A stretch of 64,000 nucleotides of DNA from Calliopsis andreniformis (GCF_051401765.1 NW_027480422.1:20912001-20976000), one strand, 5' to 3'. Positions 23,752-36,190 are shown, numbered from the stretch's first letter. Translations and numbers: made by a program. Notes: generated from the sequence alone by a model not told the origin.

Positions 23752-26419
23752 GGAAACAACTCCAGACGCATAAAATACAATAAAAATAGAACAGTTTTTC
23801 CATCGTATAAAAAGAATAATTGTAACCAGTGTGATGGTAATTGTCATTTCTACGTTCCGGGCAACATAGGCTTCACTCTTGAACGTTGCCCCACGAGATT
23901 GAACAGCTAGGACCTTAGAAGTCAACGCCAGAAGCATAAAATACAATAAAAATACAACAGTTTTTTCATGGTATAACAGGAATAATTGCAACCAGAGTGA
24001 AAGTCATGGTCATTTCTACGTTCCGGGCGAACAAGGCTTCACTCTGGGGCGTTGGTCCACCACATCGAAAACTTACGGCCTAAGAAGTCAACGCCAGAAG
24101 CATAAAATACAAAATAAGTACAATAGTTTTTCCATCGTCTAAAACGAATAATTGCACGAGTGTGAAAGGTATGGTCATTTCCACGTGCCGGGCAACCTAG
24201 GCTTCACTCTAGGGCGTTGCTCCACCAGATCGAATAGCTACGGACTTAGAATTCAATGCCAGAAGCATAAAATACAATAAAAATACAACAGTTTTTCATC
24301 GTATAACAGGAATAATTGCAACCAGCGTGAAAGTAAAGGCCATTGCAACGATCCGGGCAACCTAGGCTTCACTCGAGGGCGTTGCTGCACCACATCGAAT
24401 AGCTACGGCCTTAGTAGTCAACGCCAGAAGCATAAAACACAATATAAATACAGCAGCCTTTCCATCGAATAAAATGAATAATTGTAAACAGTGTGAAAGT
24501 AATGGTCATTTCTACGTTCCGGGCAACCTAGGCTCCACTCTAGGGCGTTGACCCACGAGATCGAACAGCCTGGACCTTAGAAGTCAACGCCAGAAGCATA
24601 AAATACAATAAAAATACAACTGATTTACCATCGGACAAAACGAATAATTGCAACCAGTATGAAAGTTATTGTCATTTCTACGTTCCGGGCAACCTAGGCT
24701 TCACCCTAGGGCGTTGCTCCATCAGATCCAATAGTCATTGGCTTAGAAGTCAACGCCAGAACCATAAAATACAATATAAATACAACAGTTTTTCCATCGT
24801 ATAACATGAGTAATTGCATCCAGTGTGAAAGATCTGGGTCATTTCTACGTTCCGGGCAACCTAGGCTTGATCCTAGGGCGTTGCTCCACCATATCGAATA
24901 GCTAGGGCCTTAGAAGTCAACGCCCGAAACATAAAATACAATGAAGATACAACAGTCTTTCCTTCGTATAACAGGAACAATTGCAACCAGTGTGAAGGTA
25001 ATTCTCTTTTCTATGTTCCGGGCAACCTAGGCTTCACTCTAGGGCGTTGCGACACCAGATCGAATAGCTAGGGCCTTAGAAGGCAACGCCAGAAGCATAA
25101 AATATAATATAAATACAACAGTTTTTCCATCGTATAGCATGAATAATTCCAACCAGAGTGAAAGTAATGGTCATTTCTACGTTTCGGCCAACCCACGCTT
25201 CACTCTAGGCCGTTGCTCCACCAGATCGAATAGCTAGGGCCTTCGACCTCAAAGCCCGAAACATAAAATACAATAAAAATACAAAAGTTTTTCCATCGTA
25301 TAACGGGAATAATTGCAACCAGTGTGAAAGTTATGGTCATTTCTACGTTCCGGGCAGCCTAGGCTTCACTCTAGGCCGTTGGTCCACCAGATCCAGTAGT
25401 TAGGGCCTAAGAAGTCAACGCCAGAAGCACCAGATACAAAAAAAATACAACAGTTTTTCCATCGTATAAACCGAATAATTGCACGAGTGTGAAAGGTATG
25501 GTCATTTCTACGTGCCGGGCAACCTAGTCTTCACTCTAGGGCGTTGCTCCACCAGATCGAATATTTAGGGCCGAAGAAGTCAACGCCAGAACCATAAAAT
25601 GCAAAACAAATACAACAGTTTTTCCATCGTATAACAGGAATAACTGCAACCAGTGTGAAAGTACTGGTCATTTCTACGTTCCGTGCAACCTAGGCTTCAC
25701 CCTAGGGCGTTGCTCCACCAGATCGAATAGCTACGGACTTAGAATTCAACGCCAGAAGCATAAAATACAATAAAAATACAACAGTTTTACCATCGTATAA
25801 AACGAATAATTGCAACCAGTATGAAAGTTATTGTCATTTCTACGTTCCGGGCAACCTAGGCTTCACCCTAGGGCGTTGCTCCACCAGATCCAATAGTCAT
25901 TGGCTTAGAAGTCAACGCCCGAAGCATAAAATACAATAAAAACGCAACAGTTCTTCCAGCGTATAGCATGAATAATTGCAACCAGTGTGAAAGTAATGGT
26001 CATTTCTACGTTCCGGGCGTCGTAGGCTTCTCACTAGGGCGTTGCTCCACCAGATCGAATAGATACGGTCTTAGAAGTCAACGCCAGAAGCATAAAATAC
26101 AATATAAATACAGCAGCTTTTCCATCGTATAACAGGAATAACTGCAACCAGTATGAAAGTAATGGTCATTTCTACGTTTCGGGCAACCTAGGCTCCACCC
26201 TAGGGCGTTGCTCCACCAAATTGAATAGTTAGGGCCTCAGAAGTCAACGCCCGAAGCATAAAATACAATAAGAATACAACAGTTTTTTCATCGTATAACA
26301 GGAATAATTGCAACCAGAGTGAAAGTCATGGTCATTTTTACGTTCCGGGCGACCAAGGCTTCACTCTGGGGCGTTGCTCCACCAGATCGAAAAGTTACGG
26401 CCTAAGAAGTCAACGCCAG
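23752..26419 (+). repeat. 16-monomer higher-order repeat, unit 2
   Basis: The second unit, matching unit 1 up to about 26270. It begins with a slightly altered junction (ttaggaaacaactcc against ttagaaaacaactcc), consistent with an exchange in the gggcctta stretch. Its part from 24213 to 26419 is repeated once more with an offset of 2,323 bp. Confidence 0.88.
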
Positions 26420-26535
26420 AACCATAAAATACATAACAAATACAACAGTTTTTCCATCGTATAGCTGGAATAACTGCAACCAGTGTGAATGTACTGGTCA
26501 TTTCTACGTTCCGTGCAACCTAGGCTTCACCCTAG

Positions 26536-28742
26536 GGCGTTGCTCCACCAGATCGAATAGCTACGGACTTAGAATTCAATGCCAGAAGCATAAAATACAA
26601 TAAAAATACAACAGTTATTCATCGTATAACAGGAATAATTGCAACCAGCGTGAAAGTAAAGGCCATTGCTACGATCCGGGCAACCTAGGCTTCACTCGAG
26701 GGCGTTGCTGCACCACATCGAATAGCTACGGCCTTAGTAGTCAACGCCAGAAGCATAAAACACAATATAAATACAGCAGCTTTTCCATCGAATAAAATGA
26801 ATAATTGTAAACAGTGTGAAAGTAATGGTCATTTCTACGTTCCGGGCAACCTAGGCTCCACTCTAGGGCGTTGACCCACGAGATCGAACAGCCTGGACCT
26901 TAGAAGTCAACGCCAGAAGCATAAAATACAATAAAAATACAACTGATTTACCATCGGACAAAACGAATAATTGCAACCAGTATGAAAGTTATTGTCATTT
27001 CTACGTTCCGGGCAACCTAGGCTTCACCCTAGGGCGTTGCTCCACCAGATCCAATAGTCATTGGCTTAGAAGTCAACGCCAGAACCATAAAATACAATAT
27101 AAATACAACAGTTTTTCCATCGTATAACATGAGTAATTGCATCCAGTGTGAAAGCTCTGGGTCATTTCTACGTTCCGGGCAACCTAGGCTTGATCCTAGG
27201 GCGTTGCTCCACCATATCGAATAGCTAGGGCCTTAGAAGTCAACGCCCGAAACATAAAATACAATGAAGATACAACAGTCTTTCCATCGTATAACAGGAA
27301 CAATTGCAACCAGTGTGAAGTTAATTCTCTTTTCTATGTTCCGGGCAACCTAGGCTTCACTCTAGGGCGTTGCGACACCAGATCGAATAGCTAGGGCCTT
27401 AGAAGGCAACGCCAGAAGCATAAAATATAATATAAATAGAACAGTTTTTCCATCGTATAGCATGAATAATTCCAACCAGAGTGAAAGTAATGGTCATTTC
27501 TACGTTTCGGCCAACCCACGCTTCACTCTAGGGCGTTGCTCCACCAGATCGAATAGCTAGGGCCTTCGACCTCAAAGCCCGAAACATAAAATACAATAAA
27601 AATACAAAAGTTTTTCCATCGTATAACGGGAATAATTGCAACCAGTGTGAAAGTTATGGTCATTTCTACGTTCCGGGCAGCCTAGGCTTCACTCTAGGCC
27701 GTTGGTCCACCAGATCCAGTAGTTAGGGCCTAAGAAGTCAACGCCAGAAGCACCAGATACAAAAAAAATACAACAGTTTTTCCATCGTATAAACCGAATA
27801 ATTGCACGAGTGTGAAAGGTATGGTCATTTCTACGTGCCGGGCAACCTAGTCTTCACTCTAGGGCGTTGCTCCACCAGATCGAATATTTAGGGCCGAAGA
27901 AGTCAACGCCAGAACCATAAAATGCAAAACAAATACAACAGTTTTTCCATCGTATAACAGGAATAACTGCAACCAGTGTGAAAGTACTGGTCATTTCTAC
28001 GTTCCGTGCAACCTAGGCTTCACCCTAGGGCGTTGCTCCACCAGATCGAATAGCTACGGACTTAGAATTCAACGCCAGAAGCATAAAATACAATAAAAAT
28101 ACAACAGTTTTACCATCGTATAAAACGAATAATTGCAACCAGTATGAAAGTTATTGTCATTTCTACGTTCCGGGCAACCTAGGCTTCACCCTAGGGCGTT
28201 GCTCCACCAGATCCAATAGTCATTGGCTTAGAAGCCAACGCCCGAAGCATAAAATACAATAAAAACGCAACAGTTCTTCCAGCGTATAGCATGAATAATT
28301 GCAACCAGTGTGAAAGTAATGGTCATTTCTACGTTCCGGGCGTCGTAGGCTTCTCACTAGGGCGTTGCTCCACCAGATCGAATAGATACGGTCTTAGAAG
28401 TCAACGCCAGAAGCATAAAATACAATATAAATACAGCAGCTTTTCCTTCGTATAACAGGAATAACTGCAACCAGTATGAAAGTAATGGTCATTTCTACGT
28501 TTCGGGCAACCTAGGCTCCACCCTAGGGCGTTGCTCCACCAAATTGAATAGTTAGGGCCTCAGAAGTCAACGCCCGAAGCATAAAATACAATAAGAATAC
28601 AACAGTTTTTTCATCGTATAACAGGAATAATTGCAACCAGAGTGAAAGTCATGGTCATTTTTACGTTCCGGGCGACCAAGGCTTCACTCTGGGGCATTGC
28701 TCCACCAGATCGAAAAGTTACGGCCTAAGAAGTCAACGCCAG
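26536..28742 (+). repeat. Third, shortened copy of the 16-monomer repeat
   Basis: Matches 24213-26419 with an offset of 2,323 bp (14 x 166 minus 1). This copy lacks the first monomers of the unit and starts from the gctacggacttagaattc monomer. Checked at 25185/27508. Rare differences include tagctggaataactgc upstream and taaatagaacag near 27436. It ends at about 28742, where monomers matching 18120-18800 take over (offset 10,614). Confidence 0.85.
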
Positions 28743-29640
28743 AAGCATAAAATACAAAATAAGTACAATAGTTTTTCCATCGTCTAAAACGAATAATTGC
28801 ACGAGTGTAAAAGGTATGGTCATTTCTACGTGCCGGGCAACCTAGGCTTCACTCTAGGGCGTTGCTCCACCAGATCGAATAGCTAGGGCCTTCGACGTCA
28901 ACGCCCGAAACATAAAATACAATAAAGATACAAAAGTATTTCCATCGTATAACGGGAATAGTTGCAACCAGTGTGAAAGTTATGGTCATTTCTACGTTCC
29001 GGGCAGCCTAGGCTTCACTCTAGGCCGGTGGTCTACCAGATCCAGTAGTTAGGGCCTAAGAAGTCAACGCCAGAAACATAAAATACAAAACAAATACAAC
29101 AGTTTTTCCATCGTATAACAGGAATAACTGCAACCAGTGTGAAAGTACTGGTCATTTCTACGTTCCGTGCAACCCAGGCTTCACCCTAGGGTGTTGCTCC
29201 ACCAGATCGAATAGCTACGGACTTAGAATTCAACGCCAGAAGCTTAAAATACAATAAAAATACAACAGTTTTTCATCGTATAATAGGAATAATTGCAACC
29301 AGCGTGAAAGTAATGGCCATTTCTACGATTCGGGCAAACTAGGCTTCACTCCTGGGCGTTGCTCCACCACATCGAATAGCTACGGCCTTAGAATTCAACG
29401 CCAGAAGCTTAAAATACATTAAAAATACAACAGTTTTTCCATCGTATGACAGGAATAATTGCAACCAGTGGGAAAGTAACAGACATTTCTACGTTCCGGG
29501 CAACCTAGGCTTCACTCTTGGGCGTTCCCCACCAGACCGAATAGCTAGGACCTTAGAAGTGTTCGCCAGAAGCATAAAATAGAATCAAAATACACAGTTT
29601 TTCCATCGTATAACAGTAATAATTGCAACCAGTGTGAAAG
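28743..29640 (+). repeat. Last monomers of left array before the orientation switch
   Basis: About five and a half monomers. The part up to about 29400 matches 18130-18790 (aagtacaata at 28761 and 18147). The part from 29400 matches the 20600-20850 type (catcgtatgacagg, then cgttccccacc and atacacag). The change of source at 29400 is inside a monomer. The sequence then runs into the private-variant segment at 29641-29759. Confidence 0.75.
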
Positions 29641-29759
29641 TGATGGTCATCTCTACGTTCCCGGCAACCTAGGGTTCACTCTAGGGCGTTGCTCTACCAG
29701 ATGGATGAGTTTGGGCCTTAGAAATTAACGCCAGAAGTTTAAAATACAAAATAAATACC
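29641..29759 (+). repeat. Inverted-repeat arm, left, at the array orientation switch
   Basis: A 119-bp part-monomer in + orientation whose reverse complement aligns without gaps to 29978-30096, with 11 mismatches by hand count. Both arms share variants I saw nowhere else in the window: atggatgagtttgggcc in place of the usual gatcgaatagttagggcc, a T in place of C in the following agaaatt/gatttct stretch, and ccggg for cccgg on the reverse strand. The + orientation stops here, at ataaatacc. Confidence 0.85.
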
Positions 29760-29977
29760 AGTACCTTCACACTGGTTGCAATTATTCCTGTTATACGATG
29801 GAAAAACAGTTGTATGTTTATTGTATCTTATGCTTCGTCCGTTGACTTCTAATGCCCTGGCTATTCGATCTGGTGGAGTAACGCTCTAGGGTGATGCCTA
29901 GGTTGCTCGAAACGTAGAAATGACCATTATATTGACACTCGTTGCATCAGTTTCTGTCATACGTCTCGCAAACCTGC
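29760..29977 (-). repeat. Spacer between inverted arms, highly diverged monomers
   Basis: 218 bp, about 1.3 monomers, already in the reverse orientation (taccttcacactggttgc begins at 29762). It contains many changes not seen elsewhere, including cttcgtccgttgac, ttatattgacactcg and gcatcagtttctgtcat. At 29964-29977 nearly all bases differ from the usual tggaaaaactgtt although the length is kept. It may be an old junction escaping homogenisation. Confidence 0.8.
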
Positions 29978-30096
29978 GGTATTTATTTTTAATTTTAATA
30001 TTCTGGCGTTGATTTCTAAGGCCCAAACTCATCCATCTGGTGAAGCAACGCCCTAGAGTGAAACCTAGGTTTCCGGGAACGCAGAAATGACCATCA
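29978..30096 (-). repeat. Inverted-repeat arm, right, at the array orientation switch
   Basis: Partner of 29641-29759; the axis of symmetry lies near 29868. It contains ggcccaaactcatccatctg, the reverse complement of the private variant in the left arm. Its right part (aaacctaggtttcc from 30061) is also the first monomer of the 11-monomer higher-order repeat, so the arm passes directly into the right-hand array. Confidence 0.85.
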
Positions 30097-31885
30097 CTTT
30101 CACACTGGTTGCAATTATTCCTGTTATACGATGGAAAAACTGTTGGATTTTTATTGTATTTTATGCTTCGGGCGTTGACTTCTAATGCCCTAGCTATTCT
30201 ATCTGATGGAGCAACGCCCTAGAGTGAAGACCAGGTTGCCCGGAACGTAGAAATGACCATTACTTTCACACTGTTTGCAATCATTCATATTATGCGATGG
30301 AAAAACTGTTGTATTTATATAGTGTTTAATGCTTCTGGCGTTGCCTTCTTAGGCCCTAACGTTTGGATCCGGTGGACCAACGCTATAGTGTGAAGCCTAG
30401 GTTGCCCGGAACGTAGAAATGACCATCACATTCACAATGCTTGCAATTATTCCTGTTATACGATGGAAGAACTGTTGTATTTTTATTTTATTTTATGCTT
30501 CCGGCGTTGTCTTCTAAGGTCCTAGCTATTCCATCTGATGGAGCAACGCCCTAGAGTGAAGCCCAGGTTGCCCGGAACGTAGAAATGACCATTACTTTTA
30601 CACTGTTTGCAATGATTCATATTATACGATGGAAGAACTGTTGTATTTATACATGTTTAATGCTTCTGGCGTTGCCTTCTTAGGCCCTATCATTTGGAAC
30701 TGGTGGACCAACGCTATAGTGTGAAGCCTAGGTTGCCCGGAATGTAGAAATGACCATCACCTTCACACTGGTTGCAATTGTTCCTGTTATACGTTGGAAA
30801 AACTGTTGGATTTCTATTGTATTTTATGCTTCGGGCGTTGACTTCTAAGGCCCTGGCTATTGGATCTGGTGCAGCAACGCCCTAGAGTATAGCCTAGGTT
30901 GCCCGAAACGTAGAAATGACCATTACTTTCACACTGGTTGCAATTATTCCTGTTATACCATGGAAAAACTGTTGTATTTTTATTGTATTTTACGCGTCTG
31001 GCGTAGACTTCTAAGGCCCTAACTATTCGATCTGGTGGAGATACGACCTAGAGTGAAGCCTGGGTTGCACGGAACGTGGAAATGGCCATTACTTTCACAC
31101 TGGCTGCAATTACTCCTGTTATACAATGGAAAAACTGTTGTAATTTTATTTTACTTTATGCTTCTGGTGTTGACTTCCTAGGACCCAACTTTTCGATCTG
31201 GTTGAGCAACGCCCAGTAGTGAAGCCTAGGTTGCACGGAACGTAGAAATGGCCATTACTTTCACACTGGTTGCAATTATTCCTGTTATACGATGGAAAAA
31301 CTGTTGTATTTTTATTGTTTTTTATGCTTCTGTTGTTGTTTTCTAAGGCCCTAACTATTCGATCTGGTGTAGTAACGCCCTAGAGTCAAGCCTAGGTTGC
31401 ACGGAACGTGGAAATGGCCATTACTTTCACACTGGCTGCAATTACTCCTGTTATACAATGGAAAAACTGTTGTAATTTTATTTTACTTTATGCTTCTGGT
31501 GTTGACTTCCTAGGACCTAACTTTTCGATCTGGTTGAGCAACGCCCTGTAGTGAAGCCTAGGTTGCACGGAACGTAGAAATGGCCATTACTTTCACACAG
31601 GTTGCAATTATTCCTGTTATACGATGGAAAGACTGTTGTATTTTTATTGTATTTTATGCTTCTGTTGTTGTTTTCTAAGGCCCTAACTATTCGATCTGGT
31701 GGAGCAACGCCCTAGAGTGAAGCCTAGGTTGAACGGAACGTGGAAATGGCCTTTAATTTCACACTGGTTGCTATTATTCGTTTTATACGATGGAAAAACT
31801 GTTGTATTTATTTTGTATTTGATGCTTCTGGCGTTGACTTCTTAAGCTCTAACTATTGGATCTGATGGACCAACGCCCTGGAGTG
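30061..31885 (-). repeat. 11-monomer higher-order repeat, unit A (1,825 bp)
   Basis: The first of three and a half units. The period is 1,825 bp (11 x 166 minus 1), measured at aaacctaggt (30061, 31886, 33711) and gtttggatcc (30361, 32186, 34011). Marker variants are aacgctatagtgtgaagcc, ttctgttgttgttttctaag and ttttacttta. Unit A differs from B at only a few places, for example aatgccctagctattctatc against aaggccctagctattcgatc. Confidence 0.92.
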
Positions 31886-33710
31886 AAACCTAGGTTTCCC
31901 GGAACGCAGAAATGACAATCACTTTCACACTGGTTGCAATTATTCCTGTTATACGATGGAAAAACTGTTGGATTTTTATTGTATTTTATGCTTCGGGCGT
32001 TGACTTCTAAGGCCCTAGCTATTCGATCTGATGGAGCAACGCCCTAGAGTGAAGACCAGGTTGCCCGGAACGTAGAAATGACCATTACTTTCACACTGTT
32101 TGCAATCATTCATATTATGCGATGGAAAAACTGTTGTATTTATATAGTGTTTAATGCTTCTGGCGTTGCCTTCTTAGGCCCTAACGTTTGGATCCGGTGG
32201 ACCAACGCTATAGTGTGAAGCCTAGGTTGCCCGGAACGTAGAAATGACCATCACATTCACAATGCTTGCAATTATTCCTGTTATACGATGGAAGAACTGT
32301 TGTATTTTTATTTTATTTTATGCTTCCGGCGTTGTCTTCTAAGGTCCTAGCTATTCCATCTGATGGAGCAACGCCCTAGAGTGAAGCCCAGGTTGCCCGG
32401 AACGTAGAAATGACCATTACTTTTACACTGTTTGCAATGATTCATATTATACGATGGAAGAACTGTTGTATTTATACATGTTTAATGCTTCTGGCGTTGC
32501 CTTCTTAGGCCCTATCATTTGGAACTGGTGGACCAACGCTATAGTGTGAAGCCTAGGTTGCCCGGAATGTAGAAATGACCATCACCTTCACACTGGTTGC
32601 AATTGTTCCTGTTATACGTTGGAAAAACTGTTGGATTTCTATTGTATTTTATGCTTCGGGCGTTGACTTCTAAGGCCCTGGCTATTGGATCTGGTGCAGC
32701 AACGCCCTAGAGTATAGCCTAGGTTGCCCGAAACGTAGAAATGACCATTACTTTCACACTGGTTGCAATTATTCCTGTTATACCATGGAAAAACTGTTGT
32801 ATTTTTATTGTATTTTACGCGTCTGGCGTAGACTTCTAAGGCCCTAACTATTCGATCTGGTGGAGATACGACCTAGAGTGAAGCCTGGGTTGCACGGAAC
32901 GTGGAAATGGCCATTACTTTCACACTGGCTGCAATTACTCCTGTTATACAATGGAAAAACTGTTGTAATTTTATTTTACTTTATGCTTCTGGTGTTGACT
33001 TCCTAGGACCCAACTTTTCGATCTGGTTGAGCAACGCCCAGTAGTGAAGCCTAGGTTGCACGGAACGTAGAAATGGCCATTACTTTCACACTGGTTGCAA
33101 TTATTCCTGTTATACGATGGAAAAACTGTTGTATTTTTATTGTTTTTTATGCTTCTGTTGTTGTTTTCTAAGGCCCTAACTATTCGATCTGGTGTAGTAA
33201 CGCCCTAGAGTCAAGCCTAGGTTGCACGGAACGTGGAAATGGCCATTACTTTCACACTGGCTGCAATTACTCCTGTTATACAATGGAAAAACTGTTGTAA
33301 TTTTATTTTACTTTATGCTTCTGGTGTTGACTTCCTAGGACCTAACTTTTCGATCTGGTTGAGCAACGCCCTGTAGTGAAGCCTAGGTTGCACGGAACGT
33401 AGAAATGGCCATTACTTTCACACAGGTTGCAATTATTCCTGTTATACGATGGAAAGACTGTTGTATTTTTATTGTATTTTATGCTTCTGTTGTTGTTTTC
33501 TAAGGCCCTAACTATTCGATCTGGTGGAGCAACGCCCTAGAGTGAAGCCTAGGTTGAACGGAACGTGGAAATGGCCTTTAATTTCACACTGGTTGCTATT
33601 ATTCGTTTTATACGATGGAAAAACTGTTGTATTTATTTTGTATTTGATGCTTCTGGCGTTGACTTCTTAAGCTCTAACTATTGGATCTGATGGACCAACG
33701 CCCTGGAGTG
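31886..33710 (-). repeat. 11-monomer higher-order repeat, unit B (1,825 bp)
   Basis: The second full unit, nearly identical to unit A and in exact register. All the marker variants of unit A are present in the same order, including the two closely similar monomer pairs that carry cctaggacccaac and cctaggacctaac. Those internal near-duplicates are the probable substrate for the two-monomer loss seen in the next unit. Confidence 0.92.
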
Positions 33711-35203
33711 AAACCTAGGTTTCCCGGAACGCAGAAATGACAATCACTTTCACACTGGTTGCAATTATTCCTGTTATACGATGGAAAAACTGTTGGATTT
33801 TTATTGTATTTTATGCTTCGGGCGTTGACTTCTAAGGCCCTAGCTATTCGATCTGATGGAGCAACGCCCTAGAGTGAAGACCAGGTTGCCCGGAACGTAG
33901 AAATGACCATTACATTCACACTGTTTGCAATCATTCATATTATACGATGGAAAAACTGTTGTATTTATATAGTGTTTAATGCTTCTGGCGTTGCCTTCTT
34001 AGGCCCTAACGTTTGGATCCGGTGGACCAACGCTATAGTGTGAAGCCTAGGTTGCCCGGAACGTAGAAATGACCATCACCTTCACAATGCTTGCAATTAT
34101 TCCTGTTATACGATGGAAGAACTGTTGTATTTTTATTTTATTTTATGCTTCTGGCGTTGTCTTCTAAAGTCCTAGCTATTCCATCTGATGGAGCAACGCC
34201 CTAGAGTGAAGCCCAGGTTGCCCGGAACGTAGAAATGACCATTACTTTTACACTGTTTGCAATCATTCATATTATACGATGGAAGAACTGTTGTATTTAT
34301 ATAGTGTTTAATGCTTCTGGCGTTGCCTTCTTAGGCCCTATCATTTGGAACTGGTGGACCAACGCTATAGTGTGAAGCCTAGGTTGCCCGGAATGTAGAA
34401 ATGACCATCACCTTCACACTGGTTGCAATTGTTTCTGTTATACGTTGGAAAAACTGTTGGATTTCTATTGTATTTTATGCTTCGGGCGTTGACTTCTAAG
34501 GCCCTGGCTATTGGATCTGGTGCAGCAACGCCCTAGAGTATAGCCTAGGTTGCCCGAAACGTAGAAATGACCATTACTTTCACACTGGTTGCAATTATTC
34601 CTGTTATACCATGGAAAAACTGTTGTATTTTTAATGTATTTCATGCGTCTGGCGTTGACTTCTAAGGCCCTAACTATTCGATCTGGTGGAGCAACGCCCT
34701 AGAGTGAAGCCTGGGTTGCACGGAACGTGGAAATAGCCATTACTTTCACACTGGCTGCAATTACTCCTGTTATACAATGGAAAAACTGTTGTAATTTTAT
34801 TTTACTTTATGCTTCTGGTGTTGACTTCCTAGGACCCAACTTTTCGATCTGGTTGAGCAACGCCCAGTAGTGAAGCCTAGGTTGCACGGAACGTAGAAAT
34901 GGCCATTACTTTCACACTGGTTGCAATTATTCCTGTTATACGCTGGAAAAACTGTTGTATTTTTTTGTTTTTTATGCTTCTGTTGTTGTTTTCTAAGGCC
35001 CTAACTATTCGATCTGGTGTAGTAACGCCCTAGAGTCAAGCCTAGGTTGCACGGAACGTGGAAATGGCCTTTAATTTCACACTGGTTGCTATTATTCGTT
35101 TTATACGATGGAAAAACTGTTGTATTTATTTTGTATTTGATGCTTCTGGCGTTGACTTCTTAAGCTCTAACTATTGGATCTGATGGACCAACGCCCTAGA
35201 GTG
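33711..35203 (-). repeat. 11-monomer higher-order repeat, unit C, deleted to 9 monomers (1,493 bp)
   Basis: Third unit, shorter than A and B by exactly 332 bp, which is two monomers. The deletion point lies near 35060, where the ttgcacggaacgtggaaatgg segment of one monomer runs straight into cctttaatttcacactgg of the monomer two places on. This is the signature of unequal exchange between aligned monomers. Confidence 0.9.
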
Positions 35204-36190
35204 AAACCTAGGTTTCCCGGAACGCAGAAATGACCATCACTTTCACACTGGTTGCAATTATTCCTGTTATGCGATGGAAAAACTGTTGGATTTTTATTGT
35301 ATTTTATGCTTCGGGCGTTGACTTCTAAGGCCCTAGCTATTCGATCTGATGGAGCAACGCCCTAGAGTGAAGACCAGGTTGCCCGGAACGTAGAAATGAC
35401 AATTACTTTCACACTGTTTGCAATCATTCATATTATACGATGGAAAAACAGTTGTATTTATATAGTGTTTAATGCTTCTGGCGTTGCCTTCTTAGGCCCT
35501 AACGTTTGGATCCGGTGGACCAACGCTATAGTGTGAAGCCTAGGTTGCCCGGAACGTAGAAATGACCATCACCTTCACAATGCTTGCAATTACTCCTGTT
35601 ATACGATGGAAGAACTGTTGTATTTTTATTTTATTTTATGCTTCTGGCGTTGTCTTCTAAGGTCCTAGCTATTCCATCTGATGGAGCAACGCCCTCGAGT
35701 GAAGCCCAGGTTGCCCGGAACGTAGAAATGACCATTACTTTTACACTGTTTGCAATCATTCATATTATACGATGGAAGAACTGTTGTATTTATATAGTGT
35801 TTAATGCTTCTGGCGTTGCCTTCTTAGGCCCTATCATTTGGATCTGGTGGACCAACGCTATAGTGTGAAGCCTAGGTTGCCCGGAATGTAGAAATGACCA
35901 TCACCTTCACACTGGTTGCAATTGTTCCTGTTATACGTTGGAAAAACTGTTGGATTTCTATTGTATTTTATGCTTCGGGCGTTGACTTCTAAGGCCCTGG
36001 CTATTGGATCTGGTGCAGCAACGCCCTAGAGTGTAGCCTAGGTTGCCCGAAACGGAGAAATGACCATTACTTTCACACTGGTTGCAATTATTCCTGTTAT
36101 ACCATGGAAAAACTGTTGTATTTTTATTGTATTTTATGCGTCTGGCGTTGACTTCTAAGGCCCTAACTATTCGATCTGGTGGAGCAACGC
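35204..36190 (-). repeat. 11-monomer higher-order repeat, unit D, partial
   Basis: Fourth copy, matching the first six monomers of the unit from aaacctaggtttccc at 35204. It ends at about 36190, where the sequence passes into gccgcagagtgaagcc, a monomer type belonging to the next higher-order family (also at 44487, 48136, 54942 and 57598). The array changes its repeat family inside this monomer. Confidence 0.85.

Larger units (their letters stand above)
1..29759 (+). repeat. 166-bp satellite array, left block, + orientation
   Basis: An uninterrupted head-to-tail array of about 179 monomers of 166 bp. Every monomer carries, in order, a GC-richer part (ccgggcaacctaggc, then ctctagggcgttgctccacc, then gatcgaatag), a joining part (gggcctaagaagtcaacgcc) and an AT-rich part (agcataaaatacaat, then cagtttttccatcgtata, then aataattgcaaccag). 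Spacing measured on the gatcg landmark is 166 bp over five consecutive monomers from 521. Single-base deletions recur in particular monomer types, for example gcacgag in place of gcaaccag. Divergence between neighbouring monomers is obvious by eye, while some blocks kilobases apart are nearly identical, which is the pattern of higher-order repeats. No other sequence interrupts the array. I infer centromeric or pericentromeric satellite of a eukaryote; the family is not one I recognise. Confidence 0.97.

Noticed and set aside
1..29759. TTAGGG hexamer within agttagggcc, suggesting telomere repeat
   Set aside because: One hexamer per 166-bp monomer, part of the ttagg-g-cctaa dyad and never in tandem. 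It is not telomeric.
1..29759. tataaata in the AT-rich part as a promoter TATA box
   Set aside because: It varies freely between monomers (aatataaat, aataaaaat, aaaataagt), and no transcription unit or start context lies downstream. AT-rich composition is enough to explain it.
29760..30096. Transposon or other insertion at the orientation switch
   Set aside because: All bases on both sides and in the spacer align to satellite monomers. There are no target-site duplication, terminal repeats of a known element, or foreign sequence.
35584..35868. 94-codon open reading frame, the longest in the window, hydrophobic product
   Set aside because: It is read-through of satellite monomers. Its segments are the same peptide as in other monomers, 166 is not a multiple of three so the frame changes each monomer, and near-identical copies of the block carry different stops.
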